Source of the DNA: Ectobacillus sp048976805
GTDB taxonomy: Bacteria; Bacillota; Bacilli; Bacillales; Bacillaceae_G
DNA length: 54,571 nucleotides
Direction: 5' to 3'
Assembly (NCBI GenBank): GCA_048976805.1
Contig: JBHGUR010000051.1
Span: 1 to 54,571 of the forward strand
In this document: positions 8,943 to 17,380 of the stretch, piece after piece
Position numbering within the stretch: position 1 is the first letter of the stretch
Layout: every line of letters begins with the position of its first letter
Made by a program: the position numbers and the translations under genes
The notes under the pieces: model-generated
Told to the model about the DNA's origin: nothing
What the model saw: only the letters and a program-made list of their open reading frames with translations
Database searches by the model: none

Positions 8943-8991
8943 TAAATTTCTAAAAATTAGGCTATGTTAAAAACCAATATTTAACATAGCC
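8943..8991 (-). terminator. hslO terminator formed by a 32-bp solo inverted repeat of the element family
   Basis: GGCTATGTTAAA, eight loop bases, TTTAACATAGCC (8960-8991): a perfect 12-bp inverted repeat, followed on the minus strand by TAATTTTTAG. It lies 10 bases past the hslO stop and would terminate transcription. The arm is the same sequence as the ends of the mobile elements elsewhere in the window. Confidence 0.7.
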
Positions 8992-9001
8992 GAAAATGTA
9001 A

Positions 9002-9877
9002 TCAGATGCTATTAATTAACTGCGTTAAATCCTCCTTAGTAAACCTGTACTTTTCATTGCAGAAATGACAATGTACCTCTGTTCCCTCTTCTTCTTCGCG
9101 AATTTGTTCCAGCTCTGCTTTCCCTAAGCTTATCAGCACATCTACAATGCGTTCGCGCGAACAAGTGCACTGGAATTGAATATCCATTTCCTCAAGAATT
9201 TTCACGTTTTCTTTTCCGAGAATTTCATATAAAATTTCTTCCGGAGACATTCCTTTTTCTACCAACTTCGAGATAGGCGGGATTGCCTGCAGCCTTTGCT
9301 CAATAAGAGAAATTGTTTCTTCCTGTGCATCCGGCATGATTTGTAAAATAAAGCCGCCGGCAGCACTGATGCTGTCATCGCCGTTTACAAGCACACCTAC
9401 GCCTACGGAAGCCGGTGTTTGTTCAGATACGGCAAAATAATACGTAAAGTCCTCGCCTAGCTCTCCAGAAACGATTGGAACCTGCCCAATGAACGGGTCA
9501 CGCAAGCCGATATCCTTAATAACCGTTAAAAATCCTTCCGTTCCAACCGCTTGATATACACGAAGCTTTCCTTGCTCATTCGATTCGAAGTCGACATGAG
9601 GGTTGGATACATATCCCCGCACTTCACCCTTGGCATTAGCATCTACCAGAATATGACCGATTGGGCCGCCCCCCTCAATTTTAATTGTCAGCTTTTGGTC
9701 TCCCTTTAGCATTGCTCCCATCATTACCCCTGCCGTCAAGGATCTGCCTAAAGCAGCAGAAGCTGTTCTCCATGTATCATGGCGTCTTTGTGCTTCTCTT
9801 ACAATTTCTGTAGTAAGCGCGCTATAAGCGCGCACCTCGCCATTAAACGCCAAAGCCTTCACTAAGTAGTCTTTCAT
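9002..9877 (-). CDS. hslO: Hsp33 redox-regulated holding chaperone
   Basis: Cytosolic chaperone switched on by oxidation of a zinc-binding cysteine centre. The 291-residue protein shows the N-terminal Hsp33 fold (ALGRSLTAGVMMGAMLKGDQKLTIKIEGGGPIGHI, given here in pieces: TAGVMMG near 49, GGGPIGHI near 70) and the C-terminal zinc site CTCSRERI (about 238) and CHFCNEKY (about 270), i.e. CxC plus CxxC. It starts 6 bases after coaX and ends at its own hairpin; yacD, which follows it in B. subtilis, is absent. Confidence 0.95.
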   Translation of the reverse strand: MKDYLVKALAFNGEVRAYSALTTEIVREAQRRHDTWRTASAALGRSLTAGVMMGAMLKGDQKLTIKIEGGGPIGHILVDANAKGEVRGYVSNPHVDFESNEQGKLRVYQAVGTEGFLTVIKDIGLRDPFIGQVPIVSGELGEDFTYYFAVSEQTPASVGVGVLVNGDDSISAAGGFILQIMPDAQEETISLIEQRLQAIPPISKLVEKGMSPEEILYEILGKENVKILEEMDIQFQCTCSRERIVDVLISLGKAELEQIREEEEGTEVHCHFCNEKYRFTKEDLTQLINSI

Positions 9878-9883
9878 TGTTGT

Positions 9884-10669
9884 CTATTCACCCTTTTCTT
9901 GTAAGTTCGCATTGCGTTCATACAGCATATACAATCCTTTTAATGTTAGGAACGGGTCAACGATATCAATCATATCGGATTCTTCAGCGATAAGCCTTGC
10001 CAATCCGCCCGTTGCAATTACCTTAGGCTCTTTTCGCGCCTCGGCTTTCATGCGCGTTACAATCCCTTCTACTTGCCCAACATAACCGTACAAAATCCCT
10101 GATTGCATAGCGCTAACTGTATTCTTCCCAATAACATTGTTTGGACGCGCAATTTCAATTCTTGGCAGTTTGGCAGCACGGCTATATAAGGCTTCTGCGG
10201 AAATCATAATTCCCGGCGTAATGACGCCTCCCATATAGTGCTTTTCCTCGTTAATATAACAATATGTAGTCGCTGTTCCAAAATCGACGATAATAAGCGG
10301 ACTTCCGTACAATTGAATACCTGCAACAGCATTTACAATCCGGTCAGCCCCTACTTCCCTCGGATTTTCATACTTAATGTTCAACCCAGTCTTAATGCCA
10401 GGCCCAACAACAAGCGGTTTTAATTTAAAATATTTTGTACACATTCTCTCTAACACAAACATAATAGGCGGCACAACGGATGAGATGATAACCCCCTTAA
10501 TATCGCTAAACGCAATGCCTTCGTGGCCTAGAAGCTCTTTCACAAGCATTCCATATTCGTCTTCTGTCTTATTCCGATTCGTTTCCATGCGCCAATGATG
10601 AAGCAATTGCCCATTTTCAAATACTCCCAATACAGCATTTGTGTTTCCTACATCCAGTACGAAAATCAT
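9884..10669 (-). CDS. coaX: type III pantothenate kinase
   Basis: Phosphorylates pantothenate, first step of coenzyme A synthesis. The 261-residue ASKHA-fold protein has VLDVGNTNAVLGVF at the start (phosphate-1 loop), ENPREVGADRIVNA (about 97-110), IIVDFGTATTYCYI (about 121-134) and GGVITPGI (about 142). I chose the ATG preceded by AGGAGTG; an upstream in-frame ATG adds 11 residues without similarity. Cotranscribed with hslO. The type III form needs a monovalent cation and is not inhibited by CoA (family knowledge). Confidence 0.95.
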   Translation of the reverse strand: MIFVLDVGNTNAVLGVFENGQLLHHWRMETNRNKTEDEYGMLVKELLGHEGIAFSDIKGVIISSVVPPIMFVLERMCTKYFKLKPLVVGPGIKTGLNIKYENPREVGADRIVNAVAGIQLYGSPLIIVDFGTATTYCYINEEKHYMGGVITPGIMISAEALYSRAAKLPRIEIARPNNVIGKNTVSAMQSGILYGYVGQVEGIVTRMKAEARKEPKVIATGGLARLIAEESDMIDIVDPFLTLKGLYMLYERNANLQEKGE

Positions 10670-10789
10670 GCTCTCACTCCTATTATTTAATGAATTCATC
10701 ATACCATACTTGTTTTATACTTTTTATTCTTGTATTTCTGAATAGTTTACATGAACTTAATTCAATGAACCAAGCATTTTTAGAATAAG

Positions 10790-11018
10790 CTATATTAGCG
10801 TTTAACGGAGATGCGCCAAAATCAATACTGTTGTACATATACAATGCATTATTTAGGCACATATATAGCGGTTATATAGAACGAACAGCAACCTGCATTC
10901 GCTTCCTCCCTTTGGTTTTCCGCCGCATGTGGTAGAAATAGAACTTGACCGCTTCTACACACCGCCAGATCCTCTATCCCCTATAAAAAATCGATCTTTT
11001 AATTCAATTCACTTATAT
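10790..11018. mobile_element. non-coding insertion element with B-type core (ends CTATATTA / TTATATAG)
   Basis: About 229 bp with no credible ORF, flanked by a 9-base direct repeat TAGAATAAG (10781-10789 and 11018-11026); the last base overlaps the end, so the boundary is uncertain by 1-2 bases. The ends are short inverted copies (CTATAT.A). The interior from 10900 to 10985 is the B core: GGTTTTCCGCCGCATG, then TTGACCGCTTCTA, then CCTCTATCCCCTATAAAAAA. Similar cores lie at 20540-20650, 37400-37490 and 53680-53765. It fills the space upstream of coaX. Confidence 0.55.
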
Positions 11019-11020
11019 AG

Positions 11021-11062
11021 AATAAGAAAACCCTACCACAGACTAACGCGCTGTGGCAGGGT
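11021..11062. terminator. orphan hairpin with T-tract, no adjacent gene
   Basis: Stem ACCCTGCCACAG/CTGTGGTAGGGT (12 bp, one mismatch) with a 9-base loop; on the minus strand it is followed by TTTTCTTATT. It has terminator form but lies between two insertion elements, 220 bases past the ftsH stop and past ftsH's own terminator. Confidence 0.55.
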
Positions 11063-11089
11063 CGAAAAACTTATAATTTCTTATCTTTT

Positions 11090-11258
11090 GGCTCTGTTAC
11101 AGGCTAATGTTGATTTTGATTTATTTGTTGATTTGGAACGAAAGGCGGCGACTCCAGCGGGAAAAGCGGCTCGGCCCTAACCGTTACTATATACGGCCGG
11201 GAGCACTCTCCCCCTCTAAAAAAGGATGTATATACCAACACTAACGTTTAACACAGCC
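11090..11258. mobile_element. hybrid element: A-type left end, B-type right end
   Basis: Begins GGCTCTGTTACAGGCTAATG and continues with the A-type core in reverse orientation up to about 11176, then switches to a B-type right part (AGCACTCTCCCCCTCTAAAA) ending TTTAACACAGCC. The flanking octamers (TATCTTTT and TTAAAAAA) do not match. Best explained by recombination between two neighbouring insertions. The right end touches the T-tract of the ftsH terminator. Confidence 0.65.
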
Positions 11259-11260
11259 TT

Positions 11261-11289
11261 AAAAAAGGAGTGACTCAAAGTCACTCCTT
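11261..11289 (-). terminator. intrinsic terminator of the tilS-hprT-ftsH operon
   Basis: Minus-strand stem AAGGAGTGACT/AGTCACTCCTT with a 3-base loop followed by T6. The upstream arm overlaps the ftsH stop codon. Confidence 0.92.
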
Positions 11290-13203
11290 CGGCTCTATAC
11301 TTGATGCTTCCTCGTCCTTTTTAGTGGAGATATTGACTTTTACATCATCTGAACCGAAAGCGTTTGGCTTTTGCTTGCGCTCAGGCAATGTGCCCTTTTC
11401 ATAAAGGCTCTTAATTTGGTCAGCATCTAACGTTTCCACTTCTAACAAGGTTTTTGCAATAACCTCAAGCTTATCGCGCTTCTCCGTAAGAATTTCCTTC
11501 GCGCGCGCATAACATTCCTTCATAATGCGCTGCATTTCCATATCAATTTCATGGGCAATCGCATCACTATAGTTTTGCTCAGAATGAAAGTCTCTTCCCA
11601 AGAAGACTTGGCCTTGCGGATTGCCGAACTGCATCGGGCCAAGCTTATCGCTCATGCCAAACTCCGTCACCATACGTCTTGCAATTCCTGTTGCACGCTG
11701 GAAGTCATTATGGGCGCCTGTACTTACTTCGCCAAACACAATTTCCTCCGCTACGCGGCCGCCAAGCAACCCGACAATTTTATCAAGCAGCTCCGGCTTT
11801 GTCATGAAGTAGCGGTCTTCTTTCGGAAGCATTACCGCATATCCGCCCGCCTGCCCGCGCGGAACAATCGTTACTTTATGAACCATATCCGCTTCATCAA
11901 GCACCATGCCGATTACCGTATGGCCCGCTTCATGGTAAGCGACAATATTGCGTTCTTTTTCGGAAATTACGCGGCTTTTCTTAGCAGGGCCGGCAATAAC
12001 GCGGTCTGTCGCTTCATCAATATCTGTCATATCAATTTTTTTCTTATTTTGGCGCGCTGCTACAAGAGCCGCCTCATTTAGAAGATTCTCTAAGTCCGCT
12101 CCCGAAAAGCCCGGCGTACGCATCGCAATTGTTTTTAAATTAATGCTCTCATCAAGCGGTTTATTGCGGGCATGAACCTTTAACACCGCTTCACGCCCTT
12201 TTACATCCGGGCGGTCTACTGTAATTTGGCGGTCGAATCGGCCCGGGCGCAGCAATGCCGGGTCTAAAATATCCGGTCTATTTGTTGCGGCGATAATGAT
12301 AATGCCTTCATTTGCGCCAAAACCATCCATTTCAACAAGCAATTGGTTTAACGTTTGCTCACGCTCATCATGACCTCCGCCAAGACCGGCGCCGCGCTGG
12401 CGTCCAACCGCATCAATTTCATCGATAAAGATAATACATGGAGCATTTTTCTTTGCATTTTCAAACAAGTCGCGGACGCGGGAAGCACCGACACCGACGA
12501 ACATCTCTACAAAATCAGAACCGCTGATAGAGAAGAACGGCACGCCTGCTTCGCCTGCAACCGCTCTCGCAAGCAATGTTTTACCCGTTCCCGGAGGTCC
12601 TACTAATAGCACCCCTTTTGGAATGCGTGCACCCAATTCTGCGAATTTTCTTGGGTCTTTTAAAAATTCAACTACCTCTACAAGCTCCTGTTTCTCTTCA
12701 TCCGCTCCAGCTACATCCCTAAAGCGAACCTTTTTCTTTTCGTCATTGTAAAGCTTTGCTTTGCTTTTCCCAAAGTTCATCACGCGGCTTCCTCCGCCCT
12801 GCGCTTGATTGAGCAGGAAGAAGAACAGGATGAAGATAATAACAAACGGGATGATAGAAGTAAAGAAAGTTACCCAAGCGCTTGTTTCCTCAGCAGGCTG
12901 ATAATCAATTTTTGTATTCTTTACTTTATCGTTAATTTTTCTTTGCAGTTCTTCAGTATTTGGCGCATAAGTTACGAAGTAATCTTCTTCGCTGGCAGTG
13001 CGAAATTGCCCCTTCACCTCAAACACGCCATTTTTTGGTTGCAATCTAACAGAGCTAACCTCTCCGCTATCTAATTTAGCGAGGAATTTATCATAGCTAA
13101 TCGGTTTTGTTTGCTGAGTAGAACCGTTAAAATAGCTGACTACCCCGATTACAACTAAAAATATAAGTAAATAAAAGATGGTATTACGGAAGATACGATT
13201 CAT
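11281..13203 (-). CDS. ftsH: ATP-dependent membrane zinc metalloprotease FtsH
   Basis: Membrane-anchored AAA+ protease that degrades misfolded membrane proteins and regulators, including Spo0E in B. subtilis, thereby affecting sporulation. In 640 residues: TM1 at about 7-24, extracytoplasmic segment, TM2 at about 112-131, Walker A GPPGTGKT (about 202), Walker B IIFIDEID (about 258), SRH region NRPDILDPALLRPGRFDR, and zinc-site HEAGH (about 425). A lysine/glutamate-rich tail follows. Last gene of the yabS-yabT-tilS-hprT-ftsH run; its terminator overlaps the stop. Confidence 0.97.
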   Translation of the reverse strand: MNRIFRNTIFYLLIFLVVIGVVSYFNGSTQQTKPISYDKFLAKLDSGEVSSVRLQPKNGVFEVKGQFRTASEEDYFVTYAPNTEELQRKINDKVKNTKIDYQPAEETSAWVTFFTSIIPFVIIFILFFFLLNQAQGGGSRVMNFGKSKAKLYNDEKKKVRFRDVAGADEEKQELVEVVEFLKDPRKFAELGARIPKGVLLVGPPGTGKTLLARAVAGEAGVPFFSISGSDFVEMFVGVGASRVRDLFENAKKNAPCIIFIDEIDAVGRQRGAGLGGGHDEREQTLNQLLVEMDGFGANEGIIIIAATNRPDILDPALLRPGRFDRQITVDRPDVKGREAVLKVHARNKPLDESINLKTIAMRTPGFSGADLENLLNEAALVAARQNKKKIDMTDIDEATDRVIAGPAKKSRVISEKERNIVAYHEAGHTVIGMVLDEADMVHKVTIVPRGQAGGYAVMLPKEDRYFMTKPELLDKIVGLLGGRVAEEIVFGEVSTGAHNDFQRATGIARRMVTEFGMSDKLGPMQFGNPQGQVFLGRDFHSEQNYSDAIAHEIDMEMQRIMKECYARAKEILTEKRDKLEVIAKTLLEVETLDADQIKSLYEKGTLPERKQKPNAFGSDDVKVNISTKKDEEASSIEPKE

Positions 13204-13288
13204 TCCTAACCTCCTCTCACAGCATACACAATATAATCAATATTAACATAGAAAAACTTCCCTATCCAACTGTAAAGCTTGCGTAGCA

Positions 13289-13831
13289 TTAGTTTGAATA
13301 AACGCTCGGTTTTAATACCCCGATATAAGGAAGGTTTCGATATTGTTCTTTATAGTCTAAACCATATCCTACAACAAACTCATTCGGAACGATGAAGCCC
13401 ACATAATCCGCCTTAATGTCAATCTTTCTTCCGGTAGGCTTGTCTAATAACGTAACAATTTTGACGGATTTTGCCTTGCGGTATTTAAATAAATCTACTA
13501 AATAGCTTAACGTAAGGCCGCTATCAATAATATCTTCTACAATTAAAATGTCTCGACCTTCTACAGAAGTATCCAAATCCTTTAAAATTTTCACTTCTCC
13601 TGTCGAAACTGTAGAATGCCCATAGCTGGAAACCGCCATGAAATCCATTTCAAGATATGTATCCACCCGCTTTAACAAATCTGCCATAAATGGCATAGCG
13701 CCCTTTAGCACTCCAACCGCTAAAGGAACTGTGTCTTTATAGTCCTCTGTAATCTTTGCACCTAGCTCTTTTACCATTTCTTGAATCTGTTCTTCTGACA
13801 CAAGTACTTTTTCAATGTCTTGATTCATCAT
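13289..13831 (-). CDS. hprT: hypoxanthine phosphoribosyltransferase
   Basis: Salvages hypoxanthine and guanine with PRPP. The 180-residue protein carries the PRPP motif ILIVEDIIDSGLTLSYL (about 99-115), VGVLKGAMPFMADLL (about 39-53) and the base-binding YVGFIVPNEFVVGYGLDY near the C-terminus. GGAGG lies 8 bases before the first of two consecutive ATGs. It overlaps the tilS stop by 4 bases (ATGA), a coupling that is conserved in Bacillus; HprT is known there to partner with TilS in regulating ftsH. Confidence 0.96.
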   Translation of the reverse strand: MMNQDIEKVLVSEEQIQEMVKELGAKITEDYKDTVPLAVGVLKGAMPFMADLLKRVDTYLEMDFMAVSSYGHSTVSTGEVKILKDLDTSVEGRDILIVEDIIDSGLTLSYLVDLFKYRKAKSVKIVTLLDKPTGRKIDIKADYVGFIVPNEFVVGYGLDYKEQYRNLPYIGVLKPSVYSN

Positions 13832-15264
13832 CTGTTTATCCTCCTAGAAGACTCCTTGCTTTTGTAATGAATGATTATGTAACTTCCCTTGCTCTCTTCC
13901 GCCGCCGCAACAGCTGTTTCGGCCCGTTTCAGCAACGGAATCCATACAATGTTTCCTTTTGCATCACAAACAATTGGCCATTCTTCTCTTTCTTGCCTTG
14001 GCACCTTTTCTTCAATAAAAATAGCTTTTATCTTTTTCGTGCCTTTCATACCTTTTATCGCCATCCGATCTCCATTTTGGCGGGAGCGAACTGTAAATGG
14101 TACAGCCATTTTCCTGCTGTCCCCAACAAACATAGAGGAGCTATAGGAGGAAGGAAAACTTTCGCTCACTTCCGCTGTTAACTCATCTCCATTTGGCAAA
14201 ACAACCGTCCCCGGAACTGGCAGTATACAGGAGAAAGGAAGGGCCTTCTCTTTTTCAAAATTGAAGCTGCAATCTTCGTAAGCGCGAACAATTTTAAGGC
14301 CTCTCGGGAAATCAAGCGAGCCTGAAGGATGAGGACGCTTTAGAAAAGACAGCACCTGCTCAATATGTATAGAAGAAAGTGATGAAGGAAGCTTATATGC
14401 ATAAAGATAGTTTAATATTAGTTGAATCACTCTTCTTTGTAAAGGTATAGGAAGGGATTCAAAAGCAGGAATTGACAGAATAGCCTTATTTTTGTCCTTC
14501 TTCTTAACTACTTTATTCATCTTTTCAAAAGCTAATTCCTGCAAATAGTCTTCATCCTCTTGAATAAACTTGCTCAAAGCCAGAAAGCGTTCATGCACGG
14601 CTGGGTTTTCTTTTTTTAAATATGGGAGGATATGCTTCCGAAATCGATTTCTTGTATATGTTTCCTTTTTATTGCTCGGGTCAACTCGGGGGACAATGTG
14701 ATTTTGGATGCAATATTCATAAATCTCATCCTTGGTAACCGCCAATAAAGGACGAATAATCATACCTGTAGCAAACGCCCTTTTTATAGGGATTCCCGCA
14801 TAGCCCCTAAAGGTACTCCCCCGGACAAAGCGCATCAGCATTGTTTCGATTTGGTCATCCCCATGATGCCCGAGCGCTAAGTAATCCGCATTATATCTCT
14901 TCATGACGTTTTCCAAATATTCATATCTGCATTCTCTGGCAGCGACCTGGGCACCAAGCTGATGTTTCTCTTGATACGCCTCGACATTGATTTGCTTCGC
15001 CTCACATGGGATGCCAAGGCGCTTGCATAAAGACTGAACGTATACCATATCTTGCCGCGATTCTTCGCCGCGAAACATATGGTCCACATGGGCTGCCACA
15101 ATTTGCAGAGAATCCCTCTCTTTTCTCCCCAGCAAGTAATATAATAAAGCCAGGGAATCCGGGCCGCCGGATACCCCTACCACAACAGTAGCGCCTTTAT
15201 GAAGCAAATCATTCTGCGCTACAAAAGAATCCAATTTTGAGATAAATAAATCCTTCAATGCCAT
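13828..15264 (-). CDS. tilS: tRNA(Ile)-lysidine synthetase
   Basis: Converts C34 of tRNA-Ile(CAU) to lysidine, changing its specificity from Met to Ile; essential. The 478-residue product has the N-type PP-loop VVGVSGGPDSLALLYYL (about 27-43), VDHMFRGEESRQDM and LALGHHGDDQIETMLMRFVRG (given in parts: GHHGDDQIET about 135), and the C-terminal substrate domain with RSRQNGDRM (about 402). AAAGGTG before the ATG is the ribosome site; an in-frame GTG two codons upstream is part of that site, so I use the ATG. Confidence 0.95.
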   Translation of the reverse strand: MALKDLFISKLDSFVAQNDLLHKGATVVVGVSGGPDSLALLYYLLGRKERDSLQIVAAHVDHMFRGEESRQDMVYVQSLCKRLGIPCEAKQINVEAYQEKHQLGAQVAARECRYEYLENVMKRYNADYLALGHHGDDQIETMLMRFVRGSTFRGYAGIPIKRAFATGMIIRPLLAVTKDEIYEYCIQNHIVPRVDPSNKKETYTRNRFRKHILPYLKKENPAVHERFLALSKFIQEDEDYLQELAFEKMNKVVKKKDKNKAILSIPAFESLPIPLQRRVIQLILNYLYAYKLPSSLSSIHIEQVLSFLKRPHPSGSLDFPRGLKIVRAYEDCSFNFEKEKALPFSCILPVPGTVVLPNGDELTAEVSESFPSSYSSSMFVGDSRKMAVPFTVRSRQNGDRMAIKGMKGTKKIKAIFIEEKVPRQEREEWPIVCDAKGNIVWIPLLKRAETAVAAAEESKGSYIIIHYKSKESSRRINR

Positions 15265-15345
15265 TATCACCTTTCATCAATTACAACTTTTAAAGCTCTT
15301 TCATATAATCGTACCACTTTTTAGGATTCCTCTGCAAAAAAAGAG

Positions 15346-16308
15346 CTACATCGCTATTAAGTTTGTATAAATATACACAAAGTAGGCAATGAGTACAGAT
15401 AAAACAAGAAAAAAGGTTTCTAGTATACCGGCCTTTTTATGCGCTTTCTGTTTAACACGAACCTTCTTTCTTGCCGCTTGTACTTGCTGCATTCTTCTTT
15501 TTCCGCTCCGCGTTTGTATTTTCAACAAATCCATCTTCATTGCTGCCGCTTCCGGGTATTTTCCTTCAAGAGCTTTTAAAAGAATCGGCTTTATCTCCGT
15601 AAGCAAAGGCTTCTGATCAATCATGCGGACAAGCTGTTCGTAGCCATTGCCACTGCGAGTAAATCTCTTTTTGTATGCAACGTTTATGATGATCATCGCC
15701 ACGCAAAATAAATCATACGAGGGCTCCGCTTTTCTAGAACCCAGGCCCCAATAACCGCGATCAAAGAATTCGGTATATTCTTTAATAGCCCTTCCCTGCA
15801 ACGTCGTTCCGCCCACGTCAAGCCAACGGATTTTAGGCGGAGATGAAACGATCAATACATTATCCGGCTTTAAATCTCCAAATACCCACCCATTTTCATG
15901 AAGCTTCTGTAAATCATTCAACAGCTGATGAAGAAATACTTCAATCCACTCTTCACCCCTCCGTTCAATAAATGCAAACAGGCTCTCTCCCTCTAAATAT
16001 TCCATAACATAATAATGTATAATTTGGTTTGTTGAAGGAGAAAGCCAATCGTCAACATCCAGCAAAGAAGGCCCGAGGATAGAACCTTGGACCTTTGCGA
16101 ATTGCCGCAGAACATTTACCTCTGAAATAATGGCTGTACTATTATCGCTTACCTTTATGGCCGCTTTGCCATTCGGGCCGGCAGCCAAATAAACAACCCC
16201 GGTTGCACCAAAACCGAGCCTCTTTATAATCCGGTAGCTGTTCTTATTCCACTTTCCCTGAATAACAGTGCCGCTCTTTAAATTACATGCCTGAGGAATC
16301 GACATCAT
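15346..16308 (-). CDS. yabT: membrane-anchored Hanks-type Ser/Thr protein kinase YabT
   Basis: In B. subtilis YabT is a sporulation-phase, DNA-activated Ser/Thr kinase of the septum. The 320-residue protein has the glycine loop LGFGATGVVYLA (about 31-42), ATP lysine in KAAIKVSDN, catalytic loop FGDLKPDNVLI and C-terminal hydrophobic anchor FFLVLSVLIAYFVYIY. HRD is reduced to FGD and DFG to DVG, so the motifs depart from the consensus. A lysine/arginine-rich stretch before the anchor fits DNA binding. GAAGG lies 6 bases before the ATG used; an ATG two codons upstream touches that site. Overlaps yabS by 26 bases. Confidence 0.9.
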   Translation of the reverse strand: MMSIPQACNLKSGTVIQGKWNKNSYRIIKRLGFGATGVVYLAAGPNGKAAIKVSDNSTAIISEVNVLRQFAKVQGSILGPSLLDVDDWLSPSTNQIIHYYVMEYLEGESLFAFIERRGEEWIEVFLHQLLNDLQKLHENGWVFGDLKPDNVLIVSSPPKIRWLDVGGTTLQGRAIKEYTEFFDRGYWGLGSRKAEPSYDLFCVAMIIINVAYKKRFTRSGNGYEQLVRMIDQKPLLTEIKPILLKALEGKYPEAAAMKMDLLKIQTRSGKRRMQQVQAARKKVRVKQKAHKKAGILETFFLVLSVLIAYFVYIYTNLIAM

Positions 16309-17020
16309 ATTCATCCTTCAACTCCCGGGTACGCTCAGTACGTTTATTATTGAAATATGCCAGCGCTTCTTTTAAAGCCGGGCCAGTAGGTGTAAGCCCC
16401 CTTGTTACCAATTTTGGAAAAACACTTGTGAGCTGACGCAGATTCGGTGTCCAATCTAATACCTTTTCTACTTCTTTATTTTTTCCCGGAAATATAAACG
16501 CAGCAAATTCATTATCTCCCATTCTAGCGTTTAAGCTTAATGATAAATCAAGCAACGCTTCTTTAACCGTAGGAAGCTTATTTGTCATGCTGGCGCTTGT
16601 ATCTATTAAAATTAAAACCTGCAAATCCACAGTTTCCCCGAGTTCATCTACTACTTCAATTACCTCTCCCCGCTTATCGGGCGGCAAATCTTCTAAGGCT
16701 TTATCCTTCCCAAGGATATTTTGAAGTTCTTTATTAATCAGTCCTTGCAAGGTTTGGGTCATCGCTTTTCTTGTTACCATTTGGACGGTTTGTGAAAGCT
16801 GCTTTGCGTACACAATTTGGCTTATTCCACCGCCGGCGGCACTGATGCTCTCGATTTCTTGCTGCGCTCTTTCATCAAGATGATCTTCATCCAAAATCCC
16901 GATAACATTTATTGTAATGCCGTATTCCCTTGCCAAGGAAGCCATCGCTATAGGATCTTCACCATGATTAGAACAACCATCTGTCAGCAATAAAATTTGT
17001 TTAACCTTGCCCTTATACAC
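16283..17020 (-). CDS. yabS: von Willebrand factor A domain protein YabS
   Basis: The 245-residue protein begins ILLLTDGCSNHGEDP, resembling the tail strand of a VWA fold, and contains a complete metal-site signature DTSASMTNK (about 141-149) followed by NEFAAFIFPG and TPTGPALKEAL. No signal peptide or membrane segment. The start is a GTG with GAGGAGAGGG upstream. It sits between spoIIE and yabT as in B. subtilis; the overlap with yabT implies joint expression. Metal-dependent protein binding is inferred from the domain; the biological role is unknown. Confidence 0.85.
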   Translation of the reverse strand: MYKGKVKQILLLTDGCSNHGEDPIAMASLAREYGITINVIGILDEDHLDERAQQEIESISAAGGGISQIVYAKQLSQTVQMVTRKAMTQTLQGLINKELQNILGKDKALEDLPPDKRGEVIEVVDELGETVDLQVLILIDTSASMTNKLPTVKEALLDLSLSLNARMGDNEFAAFIFPGKNKEVEKVLDWTPNLRQLTSVFPKLVTRGLTPTGPALKEALAYFNNKRTERTRELKDEYDVDSSGM

Positions 17021-17084
17021 ACCTTATCCCTCTCCTCTTTTATAACGTATTACCATCTTTGACGGAATAAAAGGGTTTTATACG

Positions 17085-17252
17085 TTGGATATCGGACTGT
17101 TAAAACGCCCTTTTAGAAATAAACAATATTGCTGCTATGGACCGGGCCCATTCGCGTCAAATGCGCCAAAATCAATACTGTCCACACGCCCAATCAGAAA
17201 AACACAGGGCGCCCAAAGCTAGACACTCATCTGGATTGAGGTCCTATACTTT
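17085..17252. repeat. degenerate intergenic repeat fragments
   Basis: The 407-base gap between yabS and spoIIE holds no ORF. This part contains a 21-base stretch identical to one at 10811-10831 (it starts ATGCGCCAAAATC, here from 17161) and, just before it, GGCCCATTCGCGTCA, nearly repeated at 20711-20725. CGGACTGTTAAAACG at its left resembles an element end. I read it as an old, decayed insertion. Confidence 0.5.
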
Positions 17253-17260
17253 AACAATAA

Positions 17261-17379
17261 GGCTCCTTTAAACTTGATTATTGATTTTCCACTACAGGCG
17301 GACGCTTTCCGCGGGCGGGGCCGCCTTTCGTTCCAGATTAATAAATAAACCAAAATCAACATTAGCCTTTAACAAAGCC
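17261..17379 (+). mobile_element. A-type MITE-like element, copy 1 (119 bp)
   Basis: Starts GGCTCCTTTAAACTTG and ends TTTAACAAAGCC, flanked by a perfect 8-bp target duplication AACAATAA (17253-17260 and 17380-17387). The core CACTACAGGCGGACGC then CGCGGGCGGGGCCG is GC-rich and palindromic; part of the core present in other copies is deleted. No coding capacity. The right duplication is the T-tract of the spoIIE terminator. Confidence 0.85.
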
Positions 17380-17380
17380 A

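Noticed and set aside
10929..11180. Plus-strand frame of 83 codons upstream of coaX
   Set aside because: Runs through two different repeat elements and an orphan hairpin; no ribosome site.
11551..12081. Plus-strand reading frame of 176 codons inside ftsH
   Set aside because: Antisense shadow of the strongly conserved AAA+ protease region.
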